A stretch of 64,000 bases of DNA from Anthoceros angustus (lineage: Eukaryota > Streptophyta > Anthocerotopsida > Anthocerotales > Anthocerotaceae), in assembly GCA_010909165.1 (NCBI GenBank), contig MU008158.1, forward strand, positions 955,478-1,019,477. Direction: 5' to 3'. The position numbers and the translations under genes were made by a program. Below the pieces are notes generated by a model that did no database searches, had not been told where the DNA came from, and saw nothing but the letters and a program-made list of their open reading frames with translations. Shown piece after piece: positions 36,316 through 51,922 of the stretch (position 1 is its first letter; the number at the start of each line of letters is the position of its first letter).

Positions 36316-37385
36316 GGCGGCTGTAGCCCAGCCCAGCCCAGCGCAGGCGGTAGCGTCTTCCTTGGGACAAACTGGGCGGCCAGAGAACAAGGCAGCCTCG
36401 TTTGAAGATGATTTACCGCCCGGGTTTCAGTTTTCTGAACGCCAGCGCCGAATTCTGCGCCCCGTTTTATTCACCCAAAAGTGCGTCCCTTGTCGAAGAG
36501 TTTTCTTCCGGATCCTTCCTCCTGCTCGTCTCCTTCATGGTCCTCCCCATCCTACCGGGGCCCTCGCCGGACCATCGCATTGCGCCGGCCTCGTAACTTT
36601 TTCACGATTCGCGTCTCACCACCTGAGACGTGGGCCGCGGATTTTTGCTGCGCTTGCCTGCACTGGCGGGCCTTGTCGGCGGCACCCTCGTCTCGCGTCT
36701 CAATTCTCATAGGAAAGGTACGTGTCTCTTCCTTGCTGCAGCTGCCGGCGCTGGGATTGGGATTGGGATTGGCCGGGCTTGGTTCCATTTTGTGCTGCAG
36801 TGCGGGAGAGGAGCTCCTTCGGTGGTGGGAAGGCAATTTGCTAGTTCTGCTGCACAGCTGCGGTGTGCGTGTGCGTGTGTGTGGGTGGGGGTTGAGGGGG
36901 TTTAGGGAGGGCATTTCCGTTGTGGTTGGAGTGTTCGAGGGCCTGCCTTGCTTTGTCCAGCTCAGGATTGTGGGTGCGAATGCGTGGTGACATTTGGGGT
37001 GGCACATGTGGCTAGGAGTAGCTAGGCCTTGCGTTTGGGTTGCGTTGCGGCGAGCTTCCTGCTGGAAGCCTGCGCGGTGGGGTGGCCTGGCTACGGCTCG
37101 GTTTCGATGTGCTTTTCGGGCACTGAATTCTTTTTTTGGCCTGGCAATTTGTGCAGTTGGCGGGCTTCCGACCACTTGCCGAATTGAGGCGGTGAGTTGT
37201 TTGATTGTGGGCTTCGGAGAAGTCTGTGGGTGGGAGCATCTTGCTCTCGGGTGATGCTAGGATGATGTGCAGAATGTGAGAAGGCTTGAGACCCTAGGTT
37301 TGGTCTGACACGAGTGCGGGAGCGGGCTGGTTGGGGCCAGGTGCGCTAGGTTTCTTCAGGATTGGAGGAAGAGTCAGGTGGAGCA
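36316..37385. promoter_or_regulatory. Divergent promoter region, desaturase / FtsH11
   Basis: 1.07 kb between divergent start codons. It probably includes a 5' UTR of FtsH11 (several possible introns). A GT-rich stretch lies near 36860-36905. No defined element was recognised. Confidence 0.4.
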
Positions 37386-42121
<4,736 letters not shown>

Positions 42122-42815
42122 GGCAAGTCATGTTCACCAAGTTCTTACCCTGCCCTCTCTTCCTCGGTGTACAGTAGTCCGTTGGTGTACACTGGTGTGT
42201 CCACCGCATTGTGGACCTTGTATACGCTAGCAGGAGCTTCGCGATACAGATTGTCGTGTCACGGGCTGCTGCAATGGTATTTGAAGTGCGACAACTGCAC
42301 ATTTGCCTACCTATTTTGTTGGCTAGTAATTTACTGGACAACTGGCATACGTTGGTGGGGCACTGCATCGACTATAGGCAAATGCCGATGGCGACGCACA
42401 TTCTGTGTCGATTTAGACCCTCTGAGTATCCAAAATAAGGCGAGTGCAATTTTTGTTGATGCGCTCGCGTAACACGCGGAGAAATCTGCATGTCCACTTT
42501 ACGGCTTTACGGCAAATGGCTTAACGTCGAACACGTCATTGTGTTACTCTTCCCTCTCTATTGGGCGCCCTCGGTGAGCAAATGGCTACGTTTGAAATTG
42601 GAATCAAAACCATCAGAACAGAAAGCCAGAAAGATTCTTGCCTTCGTGTTTTGTTGGGTAGTTTTATTCAACGTGAAGCCGTAAGGGTTGTAGATGAAGC
42701 AATCTCAACGATAAACTTCCTCCATAACAAGTCAAACTCCGGAAGGCCCCCCTCAACTTGCGTTGTGGGAATGGGAGTGCCTACTGCCTGATCTACATCG
42801 TCTAGACTAGCTGTG
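42122..42815. other. Convergent intergenic region
   Basis: About 0.7 kb between the FtsH11 and lipase stops. No gene; presumed 3' UTRs. Confidence 0.4.
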
Positions 42816-44567
42816 TCATCCAAGAAAGTGACTTAAAATCATGCGGATGAAAGTTAAGTAGCACAGTTTGTCAAGTGCCCGCAAGTGACGAGAGCAACGG
42901 CCTATTGTCTTGAGCACACATCCAAAACTGAAGCCCTTTCTGGGAACCAAGGCCCTGGTCCTTGAGTGACTTCCGTAAGCCCTATATGCCTGCAAAGAGG
43001 CACATCCCCTGCATCCGGAACCATCTGTTTCTAGTGCAACAAGAGAAGACCCATCCCTCCCACAATGGCTACTGCACCTCGTGATGTGGCCCTCTACTGC
43101 AGATGCGTCACAGGACGTCATCCGGGAAGTAGCCTGGCAGTTCTCCAAAAGATATCTGTGCACCACGGGATATTCCCAACACTTTCTCAGTCTAAGACGT
43201 TCAGTCCGATTCCGTGGCCACCTCCAATCGGAGACAGGGATGCCTTCGCAGTCACTTATTTCTGTACAGCTAGGAGGGGACTCTCCGCGTGAAATATGCT
43301 CTGAGGAAGCAGATTGAAAGCTACTGCGGCCCTGCTGATTCCATAGACCTGGTGGCTTGCTTATGAAATTACTACAAGAAGGTCCATCGTGGCGTCCAGA
43401 CGAGCGCATGTCACCATGTCTGCATACTTGCTCCCTCCACTCTCTGCCTCCAGCTACATCTTCCAGAGTAGAGCAGTCTTTCTCTGCGCGGAACAATGTA
43501 GCATCAGCCTGAAATGAGATTTTCTGTGAGCTGCTTCCGAGTTTGTGCCTCGAAAGCGCACGGGACAGGGCACGCATGACACCGTGCTCATAGGTTGCTG
43601 TAGTATGCTGCATGAACATGAAAGCGTCAAAACCAATGGCACATGCAAAATTGAGCTGAGACTGCCAAAGGTTGAGGCTATCTGTGCATGTGACTTTCAG
43701 CAAGTCTTCAGGACCCTTCTCCTCCACGTCCAGGAGCACAACATGACCAGCAAACGCATAAGTCCAGGATGTAGAGGGCAACGCCAGCTTCATGAAGCAC
43801 CGCACTAGCAACTTGATTGGCAAAGGCACGGCCTTCTCAAGGCCCTGAATCATCGGCGCAAATGGCAGCCACTTCAGAATCGAGACCGCCTTGCCGAGAA
43901 CGGACAGACCTTCCAGGTAATCCTCGTGTCCGTAGATCACAGCTTGAAGAGCCGAGACCACGGGAAGAAGCTTCGGCACAAAATCCTTCTTGCCAACCAC
44001 GTGGAAGAACACATCCTTGTAATGCAGGTTGATGACCTCCGCCAGATCCGGACTAGCAAAGAGCGGCGCCCCAAACGTGATGCACCGCACCTGTTGCTCA
44101 AAGCTCCCTCCCATCATCTTCAACACTCGAAGGCTCACCAGAGATGCAACAGCACCCCCAAGAGAATGACCTGTAAAAATGAGCTGCTCCCCACTCTCCA
44201 GCAACTTGCGGAACAACTCCACCGGCACACTCTGCGCTCTCTCCGCAAATCCCCAATGCGCTGCTCCCTGAACATACGGGAGCCGGCTGTGGAAATACTT
44301 CAGGTCCTGCAGCACATCCCTCAAGCTGGAAGTCCCCCTGCAGGCCACAATCACATGCCCGCTCACGCTCCTGGCCACAAAAATGGCCTGTTCCCCCTTC
44401 CCGTCAAATCCATGATGCATCAGAGGAACCACATTCCCGAACTTCTGCCTCAGATCTCCCAGCACAGCATCCGGACTCTCCCCGTACACAGCCGACGAGA
44501 AAAAGAGCGCATGCATCATGTGATCCGTGAAGCATCTGCTCTCGCCCGCCTCTCCCACCCGCTCCAT
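42816..44567 (-). CDS. Class-3 (alpha/beta hydrolase) lipase, intronless
   Basis: A single exon of 583 residues from the ATG at 44567 (an upstream in-frame GTG is not needed). The N-terminal 330 residues carry a lipase-3 fold: the oxyanion strand VIVACRGTSSLRDVLQDL, the nucleophile elbow TGHSLGGAVASL with the catalytic Ser, an Asp in VVGKKDFVPKLLP and a candidate catalytic His in FAGHVVLLD. The C-terminal 250 residues are hydrophilic, rich in Ser, Arg and Cys, and match nothing I recognise. There is no obvious signal peptide. A phospholipid or galactolipid acylhydrolase activity is likely but the substrate is open. The lack of introns contrasts with the intron-rich neighbours and may reflect an old retrocopy or the norm of this subfamily. 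Confidence 0.82.
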   Translation of the reverse strand: MERVGEAGESRCFTDHMMHALFFSSAVYGESPDAVLGDLRQKFGNVVPLMHHGFDGKGEQAIFVARSVSGHVIVACRGTSSLRDVLQDLKYFHSRLPYVQGAAHWGFAERAQSVPVELFRKLLESGEQLIFTGHSLGGAVASLVSLRVLKMMGGSFEQQVRCITFGAPLFASPDLAEVINLHYKDVFFHVVGKKDFVPKLLPVVSALQAVIYGHEDYLEGLSVLGKAVSILKWLPFAPMIQGLEKAVPLPIKLLVRCFMKLALPSTSWTYAFAGHVVLLDVEEKGPEDLLKVTCTDSLNLWQSQLNFACAIGFDAFMFMQHTTATYEHGVMRALSRALSRHKLGSSSQKISFQADATLFRAEKDCSTLEDVAGGREWREQVCRHGDMRSSGRHDGPSCSNFISKPPGLWNQQGRSSFQSASSEHISRGESPPSCTEISDCEGIPVSDWRWPRNRTERLRLRKCWEYPVVHRYLLENCQATSRMTSCDASAVEGHITRCSSHCGRDGSSLVALETDGSGCRGCASLQAYRAYGSHSRTRALVPRKGFSFGCVLKTIGRCSRHLRALDKLCYLTFIRMILSHFLG

Positions 44568-45850
44568 TGCGCAGCAGCAGGGAGACAGGCTGTGGCAGGG
44601 AGCAAGCCAAACCTCCAAATCATGCACGCAACATTATAGATCAACAGCAACACCACCCGAGCCCTCCGAACGACAATCCTCCTTCCTTCCAGCTACCACC
44701 CCCATTCCAATCCGACGCCTCCGCAGCACATGTATGGACGCACAGCCCACAGATCGGCTCGGAAACCCGACATTCAAGGATGTTTCGGCAAATTGAGGGC
44801 CTCGGAAAGCGGACTAGCAACGGGAGCAGCAAATTTGCTATAATCGGCGGATAGGAGAAACGGGCGTCTGACGACGCTGCCGGATAGCAGCAATCAATCC
44901 ACCGAGACAGCGATGAGGAAGAGAATTGGAGAAGCCGGCTGTTGATGAGGGAGGAGCCGGTGCGGCTTTCCCTTACTTCCTGCCTGCTCTTGCTCTTTTT
45001 TTCCTCGGGTGCCGCAGCTGAGTGTCCTACCTGTCGCCAGTTTGGACTCCACCGATCTGCCCTAAAACCAGGGAAACATGTTCTTTAGATGCAGACTGTG
45101 TGAGGCCGACGCCCCATTGGCAGAGCCGTAGCAAAGAATGTACAAATCGCTGCATCTCGTAGCGTGCGGAGTTGGAGCGTCCTCGTGTCGGGACAGCATC
45201 TGGAGCCTTCCGAGGTGGCGGCTGCAGGGCTCAGCACGTTCTATGTGAATGTCGAGCCCACTTTCTTGATTGGCTGGAAGGTCGGACACGAGGCTGCTTT
45301 GCTAGATAGTTTGGAGGAGAGCCAATTAGGCTGTGTGATAGGAGGGCTGGGGGAAGGCAGGCTGGGATGGAGCGGCTGGTGGTGGCCCAGCCTTGCGTTT
45401 CCTGGCTCTCGTCCACTCGGCCCCGCTCGCTGCAGCGTGCCTCGTCCACATGCCTCAGGGTTCAAGGTTTCTCTGAGGTCAGTTTTTGAGGTTAGCTGTG
45501 ATCGACGTGGCCATTTTCGTGACCTGTGTTCCCTTGGGAGAGTGGGGACGCTGTCGGTCGAGTCGGCCAGCGTGTGTTGTCAAAGAAGCGTGGTCGCCTA
45601 GCCCTGTTTTCCTGTTTTGGTAGATGGAATCCAGGTTGATTGCCAGGAGAGCTTGACGTTAGCTGCTTGCATGTGAAAGCTTGTCTGCATCTCACAAAGT
45701 GTTGGGATTTGTGTCGTGCATAGGTTGCCTTGCTTTCGATGGTTGCGCCCCTGTATGGTGCTGGGTCGGACTGTTGAATTGGTTCCTGTGATGTGAGGTT
45801 GCGGGGTGTGTAGTGGGTGAGCAGCGGCAGCGGCCATGAGATGTGGAGGA
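44568..45850. other. Intergenic region upstream of the duplicated block
   Basis: No supported gene. Contains the lipase promoter. Open frames on both strands near 45164-45600 show no family resemblance. Confidence 0.35.
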
Positions 45851-45927
45851 ATTTAGGTGGATCTCGGTCCTCCTTAACCCGGCGCTTGTCTGTGGCAGGG
45901 AAGGCATACACCATGTCAAACATGTTC

Positions 45928-46279
45928 CGAACTTTCTCGAAGGGATAGTCTGCTGGGTTTCGCTGCTGTGCTTCTGGGAGCTCTGAGGTGTGACACCAAG
46001 GTCTCAGTGCCCTCCAACACGAGCATCTTTCGCAGAGAGCTTCTTGCGGGGTGTACAACTGTATCTGTGTTTGGGGCTGGGCCACCCAAGATGGCAGCAT
46101 CATTGACAGGGGAGCCGGAGGGTTTGACCGCTCAACGGCAAGGTGAAACCATGGCCTGCACGGAATTGCCGAATTCTGTGGTTGTGTCACAAGACACAAT
46201 CAGACTATTCGATGGTCACGGGGAAGGCGGTGATGCACTCGCCGACCAAGGTTTTCGGATTATGATCCACGCAGCAGGT
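45928..46279 (+). CDS. Possible exon of a plastid-lumen-targeted protein (open copy)
   Basis: In the plus frame the text reads ...LSRRDSLLGFAAVLLG, then VPSNTSIFRRELLAG and a stretch ending DGHGEGGDALADQGFRIMIHAA just before a GTGAGG donor-like site at about 46280. The paired-arginine phrases before short hydrophobic stretches resemble thylakoid-lumen (Tat-type) transfer signals. The last part has a faint FKBP-type look (D..G.G..AL...GFR). I could not find following exons that complete any domain, and the complementary strand is also open here. It may be a real first exon, a gene fragment or noncoding. The duplicate at 49657-50021 has lost the frame. Confidence 0.3.
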
Positions 46280-47419
46280 GAGGATTCATTCCCTGCCCAA
46301 CATCTGCACACCTCCAATGACTTATCAGCCACAACACTTTTGTGAGGGAGGTTGTGAGCTGATGGGCAAGACCCTGCTGTGCGTCCTCATCTTGCAGTAG
46401 CAGGACAGCTTGGAGACGGTTGAGCCAGGACTCAAGTTTGCTGCAACAACACAGAGGCCATCCAGACAGCAATCTCGGGTAAGGAAGTCATCTAAGAAGA
46501 TAGAATCACAGAACGAGGAATCCTGGTAAGGACAGGGAGCAAGATTTCAGAAGTGACTCTCTAAAAGTAGGTTGAAGACCGGCTGAATCATGTTGTCAAA
46601 AAACACCTACCAGGCGACATGTAACATATGTAGAAGAGGAATCCTGGATGGTCTTTCAAGGTCTGTGACTGAGACACACCCACGTGTGCCCTTCAAGCAC
46701 TGGTGAGCATCCCTTCAACTCCAAAACGAGTCAATGAGTGCCAGCTACTGTGGTACCTAACACGAACGCTCTCCTCCCCTTCGATAGCGTCGGTAGAGAG
46801 TCTGGGATCATGGGTAGGCCCAGGCTAATAAACTATCCTCTCAGGTGATCGATCACTGCTGCCGAGAGTGCGGCCACAACCACACAACAACGCGGTGGAT
46901 GAAACGGGTGAGAATTTCGAGGTGGTTAATATTAACAACGCCCCCAAGACAGGAAATAAAACAGCCGCAAAGTAATGGCGCGTACCCCCCGTGGCGAACA
47001 CTGGCTTCCAGTCGCCTCCGGTTCCCGATCTCTGGAGTCCGCACCATGCCCGTCAGCGGCTGAGCCATACCATGAACACGTGCTACCCCATCGTGAGCCA
47101 TGGACGATGCCTCCATACCCACGCCGGCGGCCGGAAACGCTCGTGTTGCCCATCCCGAGCGATTCACGATACCTCCAAGCCCCACGCCGGCGGCCGGAAC
47201 GGGAGCATAGAAACGTACGAGCATGATACGCTTCAGTCGCTGATGCGCACGCCGCAGAGGCCTGGAAGGAGCCGGCTGGTGGCCGGTGTCCGCCTCGGGA
47301 GGAGCGCATCCTGACCTTGTACCTGCATGCTGTGTGTTTGACTAAAGAACATGAGGATGGGAATGCCAAGCGAACACGGCCTGTGGAGGAAAGGGCAATG
47401 GAATGGGCAAGGGCAACCA

Positions 47420-47508
47420 TGGCTGGGTTTCCAACCCCGGAACTGTCTCAACAGAGGCAACAGGCTTTGCACTCTGTACAATTAATGCGGGAAACTGGCA
47501 ATGCCTAG
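47420..47508 (+). other. Conserved 28-codon open frame upstream of ALT copy 1
   Basis: From an ATG at about 47420 the frame reads MAGFPTPELSQQRQQAL and ends MRETGNA-stop. The second unit has [17 protein letters not shown] ending MRETGKA-stop at about 50944-51033. Start, stop and length are kept. It could be an upstream ORF in the ALT leader or simply conserved by recent duplication. Confidence 0.35.
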
Positions 47509-47509
47509 A

Positions 47510-48448
47510 GCTGCGTGTCACCTAGGGGGCAGGGGCAGCGGCAGCGGGGTTGGCTTAACGTGGAAGAAGGGCAGCAGGAAGCCCGTGACAACGACAACCG
47601 TGGTGCGTACTCTCTCAGAGGAGACACCAAGCACCTCCTCCATCTGTTCAGAAGCCACGGGTAAGCAAGGCCTTTCCTGGCGCCCTGGCCCGCGTAACAG
47701 CATGATCTGAATTTGCGAGCTGCAGCAGGCCAGGAGCTCTGGAATTGGAGATGTCAGTGCGGGACTACGAATTGGACCAGTATGGAGTGGTGACCAACGC
47801 CGTGTATGCTCAGTACTGCCAGCACGGTAGGTTGACGCGGCCTGGCTTCTCTCACCCGGCGCTAGCCTCACCTCAATCAATCGTCCCGTCCGGCTAACAG
47901 AAATGCTCCGGACCCTGCCAGGCGGCCACGAGCTGATCCAAACCCTGAAACTCAACGCCGACGGAGTGGCGCGCACCGGCAACGCGCTTGCGCTGTCGGA
48001 GCTGTCGTTGAAGTATCTGGCTCCGCTCAGAGTAAGTGCAAACACACGCACTTGCCCGTCTGATGCTGCCGGTTTAGATGTCCTCCCTCAGTCACTCTAC
48101 ACTGCTGAGACTCATGCCATATGCATGTCGTCCAGAGCGGTGACAAGTTCGTGCTCTCCGTGAAGATCACAACTGCCTCGCGAGTTTTCATGGAGCACAG
48201 CATTTACAAACTCCCAGACAGAGGTGTGGATCCTGAATCCTGGATCTGGATCCGGATGCGTACCCCGCCGTCCCTTCCGCTTCCCTGCACTGCTTGCTCT
48301 CTTTAAAATTCTTCCTTGATTGCGTTGTTGTCTGCAGCCGGTGGTGGAATCCAAGGTGACCGTGGTGGGCCTGGAAAAGAAGTACAAATCGTCGCGCCTT
48401 CCAGCAAACTTCAGGTCCAAGCTCACCAAGTTCTTGCGCAATCAATGA
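47510..48448 (+). pseudogene. ALT-type acyl-ACP thioesterase, frameshifted copy
   Basis: Same five-exon layout as the intact copy (exon 2 at 47726-47826, then 47932-48031, 48136-48223 and 48338-48448). The hotdog residues are still readable ([59 protein letters not shown]). Two differences break the frame. A one-base deletion lies in the presumed transit-peptide exon near 47617-47630, and a two-base deletion at the end of exon 4 (near 48220) puts the donor in the wrong phase for exon 5. The exon-1 frame that would join exon 2 also has no ATG. It therefore looks like a decayed paralog. A product starting at the internal ATG of exon 2 and using another donor cannot be excluded. Confidence 0.7.
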
Positions 48449-49600
48449 AGCGTGAAACATGAGTGTCCGCATACATCGATACCCACTGCATGCCCCGGAG
48501 CAGCTTAAGCTTAACTGCCTTTCCGGGCCCCGCCCAGTCCCGCTCTTCCCGCTCCGTCCCGCCCCACCCAATAGATTTTTTTAGTGAAAATAGAGCGAGA
48601 GAGATGTTAGAGAGAAAAAAACGGACAGCGCCAATAACAACCGCATGTGAGAGCCAAGTGACAAGCCAAGGAGAAGAAAGGAGCAGCTAGCACGAGCCAC
48701 TTAGTCACTTGGCTCCCTAAAACTCACCAAGCAATCCCCGCCCGATAGTCGACAGGATTCCGCGCTGGCACAATTTCGTTAGAATATAAAGCTTTATAGA
48801 CCTGCAATTATGGTAAACATTCTCATATCACTCCACCAAGGGAATATGTATGAGACCTACAGACACTAGCAAAGCAAAGCAACCCACAAAGCTATCTGGC
48901 TGGGTGTCATAAGCACAGCATAGTCTAACTTATATACTAACTCTGGTATTGGCCTTCTATCTACCTGGCCTTTGGCGTTCATGTCTAATGACCATCTATC
49001 TACTGAAGTAGGAGCGTATGCTTGCCGAGGGCTTAACAAATTTTGCCACAGCGCGCAGCTCGCGGGGGACTGAGAGAGAAAAGCAACCTTCTCGTGGGAG
49101 TTGTGATGAGGAAGAACCGGAATTGGGGCGGGGTGTGTGGGCCCCAACATGGTCATGGTGGCGACCAGTATCCGTGCCACTGCTGTGTCACGTGGCCGTA
49201 TTTCCTGCACCGCCTTCCCGGCGGGACTCGTTCTTTCTATCTCTGTAGGACGCACCACGAAATGTTTTTTTTTTCCTCGGATGGCGTCCCTCGAGCCAGG
49301 GCCTGACCACGGAACGCGCGTTTCCGCCCACAGCTGGGCGAGACCAGGTCTGCTGTCTGGTGTCGGTGGCCGTGCCCGGATGGTTGCTGTACGCTCTGCT
49401 CGATTTGGTGCTGCAATCGATTATCGGCACCGCTAATTTGTCGGCTCCGCCACCTGGTGTGCCTCCAAAGCAGCTGAACGTCCTTGCCTGGCCCAGCGGG
49501 CTTCAATTCGGGGTGGACTCCTTGGGTCGCGGGAGGTGTAGTTTCTAGTGAGCGGCGGAGATGGGGAGAAATTCGAGTGGATTCTCGGTCCTTCTTAACC
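48449..49600. other. Spacer between duplicated units
   Basis: No gene. Positions 48570-48745 and about 48780-49020 appear inserted relative to unit 2, because flanking text is contiguous there. The first insert resembles 4063-4165. Confidence 0.45.
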
Positions 49601-49656
49601 GGGGCCTTAACTGTGGCAGGGGAGGCATGCCGCGTTGCAGGATGTAGGACACGTTC

Positions 49657-50021
49657 CGAACTTTCTCGAAGATATGATCTGTTGGGCTTGGCGGCTGTGC
49701 TTCCGGGAGCTCTGAGGTGTGATACCATGCTCCTGGTCCCGTCCAACACGAATATCTCTCGCAGGGAGCTTCTGGCGGGGTGTGCAGTGTGCATATGTGC
49801 AACTCAATGTGTGTTTGGGGAGGGGCAAGCCAGGGTGGCAGCATCAGTCGCTGGAGAACTGGAGGATTTGACCGCTCAACCGTAAGGTCAAACCATGGCC
49901 ACCACGGGATTGAAGAATTCTGTGGTTGTGTTATTAGACACGCTCTGACGTTTAATGGTCATGGGAAAGGCGGTGATGGACTTCCTGGATCAAGGTTTCT
50001 GGATTGTGACTCACACAGCAG
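49657..50021 (+). pseudogene. Broken duplicate of the lumen-signal-like exon
   Basis: The duplicate of 45928-46279 keeps LSRRYDLLGLAAV and ISRRELLAGCAVC. It has a TAA where copy 1 has CAA (about 49882) and a later length change near 49945 that brings in further stops. The GTGAG donor-like end is kept at about 50022. It is evidently non-coding beyond the signal-like part. Confidence 0.45.
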
Positions 50022-50888
50022 GTGAGAATTCACTCCATGGCCATCATCTGGCACATCCCGTGACGCATCAGCCACAACACATTTGTGAGGTTCATCTTTG
50101 TGAGGGAGGTTATCAGCTGATGGCTAAGCCTCCTGCTGTGCTTCCTTCTTCAGGGAAGCATATAGTATCTTGCAGCACAGGGCAGCTTTGAGATGGTTTA
50201 GCTAGGACTTCAGTTTGCTGCAACAAAACAATCTCGGGTGAGGAAGTCATGTACTGTAAATATCTAAGAAAAACAGATTCTCGTACGTACACAGAACGAG
50301 GATCAAAGACTCGGAGAAAGAATCTCGTAAGGCAGGGTGAAGGCCATTAATGTCGTCGAAGGGGACATAACCACCAGTCACATTTCAGAAGGGAATCCTA
50401 GTTGATCTTTCAAGGTGTGACTGGAGTCAGTCCCACGTGTGGCCCTTCACCTAGTCACAATCAGGTGAGCATCTCTACAACTCCAAGACGAATTGATGAG
50501 GTGCGAGCTATCTACTGTAGATAGCAGGACCAACACCCACGTTCTCCTTCTCTTCGACAATGTCATAACTAATGAGTTCTCCTCGCAGGTGATACCAGCT
50601 GCCTTTCAAAAGTGCAGCTACGAGACGTGGTGGATGAACCGAAGATGACTAGGGCTTCCTTGTGCCTTATCATATCAAACATTCCGGCAGCTCGTAGAAG
50701 GATCTGTCAATCTAATGTAGTCTGTGAGCTCCGTAAACCTGAAAAGGTAAGTGAGAATTTTGAGGTGGTTAATAACTCCACCTATCACCCGTACCAGGTT
50801 TCGGAGGGTTCCATGTTCGTGTTTCATGTTCAATCCACAAAAGGGAGGGTTCAATCAGCTCGGTGCTACATCCTGTAGGTTTGACAAA

Positions 50889-51922
50889 ATGAGGGTGGGA
50901 ATGCCAAGCCGACATAGCCTATGCAGGGAAGGGCAAGGGCAGCAATGGCTGCGTTGCCAGCTCCAAAGCTGTCCAAGCAGAGGCATCAGGCTTTGCACTT
51001 TTCACAATTCATGCGGGAAACTGGCAAGGCCTAGAGCTGCGTGTAACCTGGGCGGCAGCAGCAGCGGCAGCGGTCTTGGCTTGTCATGGAAGATGAGCGG
51101 CAGGAAGCCCGTGACAACGGCGGTGCGTGCTTTCTCAGAGGGGGATACCAGGCATCTCCTTAATCTGTTTGGGAGCCACGGGTAAGCAAGCCCTTCCCTA
51201 CCGCCCTGGCCCGCGTGACGGCATGTGCTGAATTCGCAAGCTGCAGCATGTCAGGGGCTCTGGAAGTGGAGATGTCAGTGCGGGACTACGAATTGGACCA
51301 GTATGGAGTGGTGAACAACGCCGTGTATGCTCAGTACTGCCAGCACGGTAAGTTGAAGCCGCCTCGCTCTCCAGCCTCACCTCCATCAATCCTCCCGCCC
51401 GGCTAACAGCAATGCTCCCTGCCAGGTCGCCACGAGCTGATCCAAACCCTGGGACTCAACGCCGACGAAGTGGCCCGTAGCGGCAACGCGCTAGCGCTGT
51501 CGGAGCTGTCGTTGAAGTATCTGGCTCCTCTCAGAGTAAGTGCAAACACACGCACTTGCTGTTCCCATGCCGCTGGTAGATGTCCTCCTGAAACTCATTC
51601 CATGTGCTCCAGAGCGGTGACAAGTTCGTGGTAGCCGTGAAGATCACAGGCTCGTCTGCCGCCCGGATTTTCATGGAGCACAACATCTACAAACTGCCCG
51701 ACCGAGAGGTCTAGATCCGTATCCCTCCCTTCCCTTCCGCTTCCGCTTCCCTGCCCTGCTTGCTCTCTCTTACTCAGCAATTCTTCCTTGAATGTCATGT
51801 TACTGCAGCTGGTTCTGGAATCCAAGGGAACCGTGGTGTGCCTCGACAAGAAATACAAGCCGACGCGCATTCCAGCAGACCTCAAGTCGAAGCTCACCAT
51901 GTTCTTACGCAATGAAGCGTGA
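50889..51922 (+). CDS. ALT: ALT-type acyl-ACP thioesterase (hotdog fold, plastid), intact copy
   Basis: Exons 50889-51181, 51247-51347, 51426-51535, 51613-51708 and 51809-51922 join in phase to 237 residues. From [23 protein letters not shown] onward it follows Arabidopsis ALT1-4 closely: [80 protein letters not shown]. The Asp in [12 protein letters not shown] is the 4HBT-type catalytic residue. ALT proteins hydrolyse acyl- and beta-ketoacyl-ACP in plastids and release medium-chain fatty acids and methylketone precursors. The N-terminus (Ser/Gly-rich) is a likely transit peptide, but its start is uncertain: ATG 50889, 50901 and 51093 are all in frame, and the last gives 169 residues. It is the functional member of the tandem pair. 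Confidence 0.87.

Larger units (their letters stand above)
45800..49530. repeat. Segmental tandem duplication, unit 1
   Basis: Unit 1 aligns by eye with 49540-52620 on the same strand. Anchors shared in order: TTCCGAACTTTCTCGAAG (45928/49657), GGGAGCTCTGAGGTGTGA (45977/49705), TTTGACCGCTCAAC (46123/49868), the ALT exons (47726-48448 / 51247-51922), CGCCCGATAGTCGA (48740/52025), and CGCGCGTTTCCGCCCACAGCTG (shared phrase near 49313/52396). Limits are approximate. Unit 1 is longer because of inserted text near 46960-47240 and 48570-49020. Confidence 0.8.

Noticed and set aside
45492-46199. 235-codon minus-strand frame opposite the lumen-signal-like exon
   Set aside because: A shorter minus frame also exists in the duplicate, but there is no recognisable domain. 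The plus frame at least has RR-type signals. Neither is secure, so only the plus frame is listed, at low confidence.
46975-47320. GC-rich open frames with repeated CCCACGCCGGCGGCCGGAA text near 47120 and 47180
   Set aside because: Open on both strands owing to composition and internal repetition. Probably inserted repeat sequence rather than a gene.
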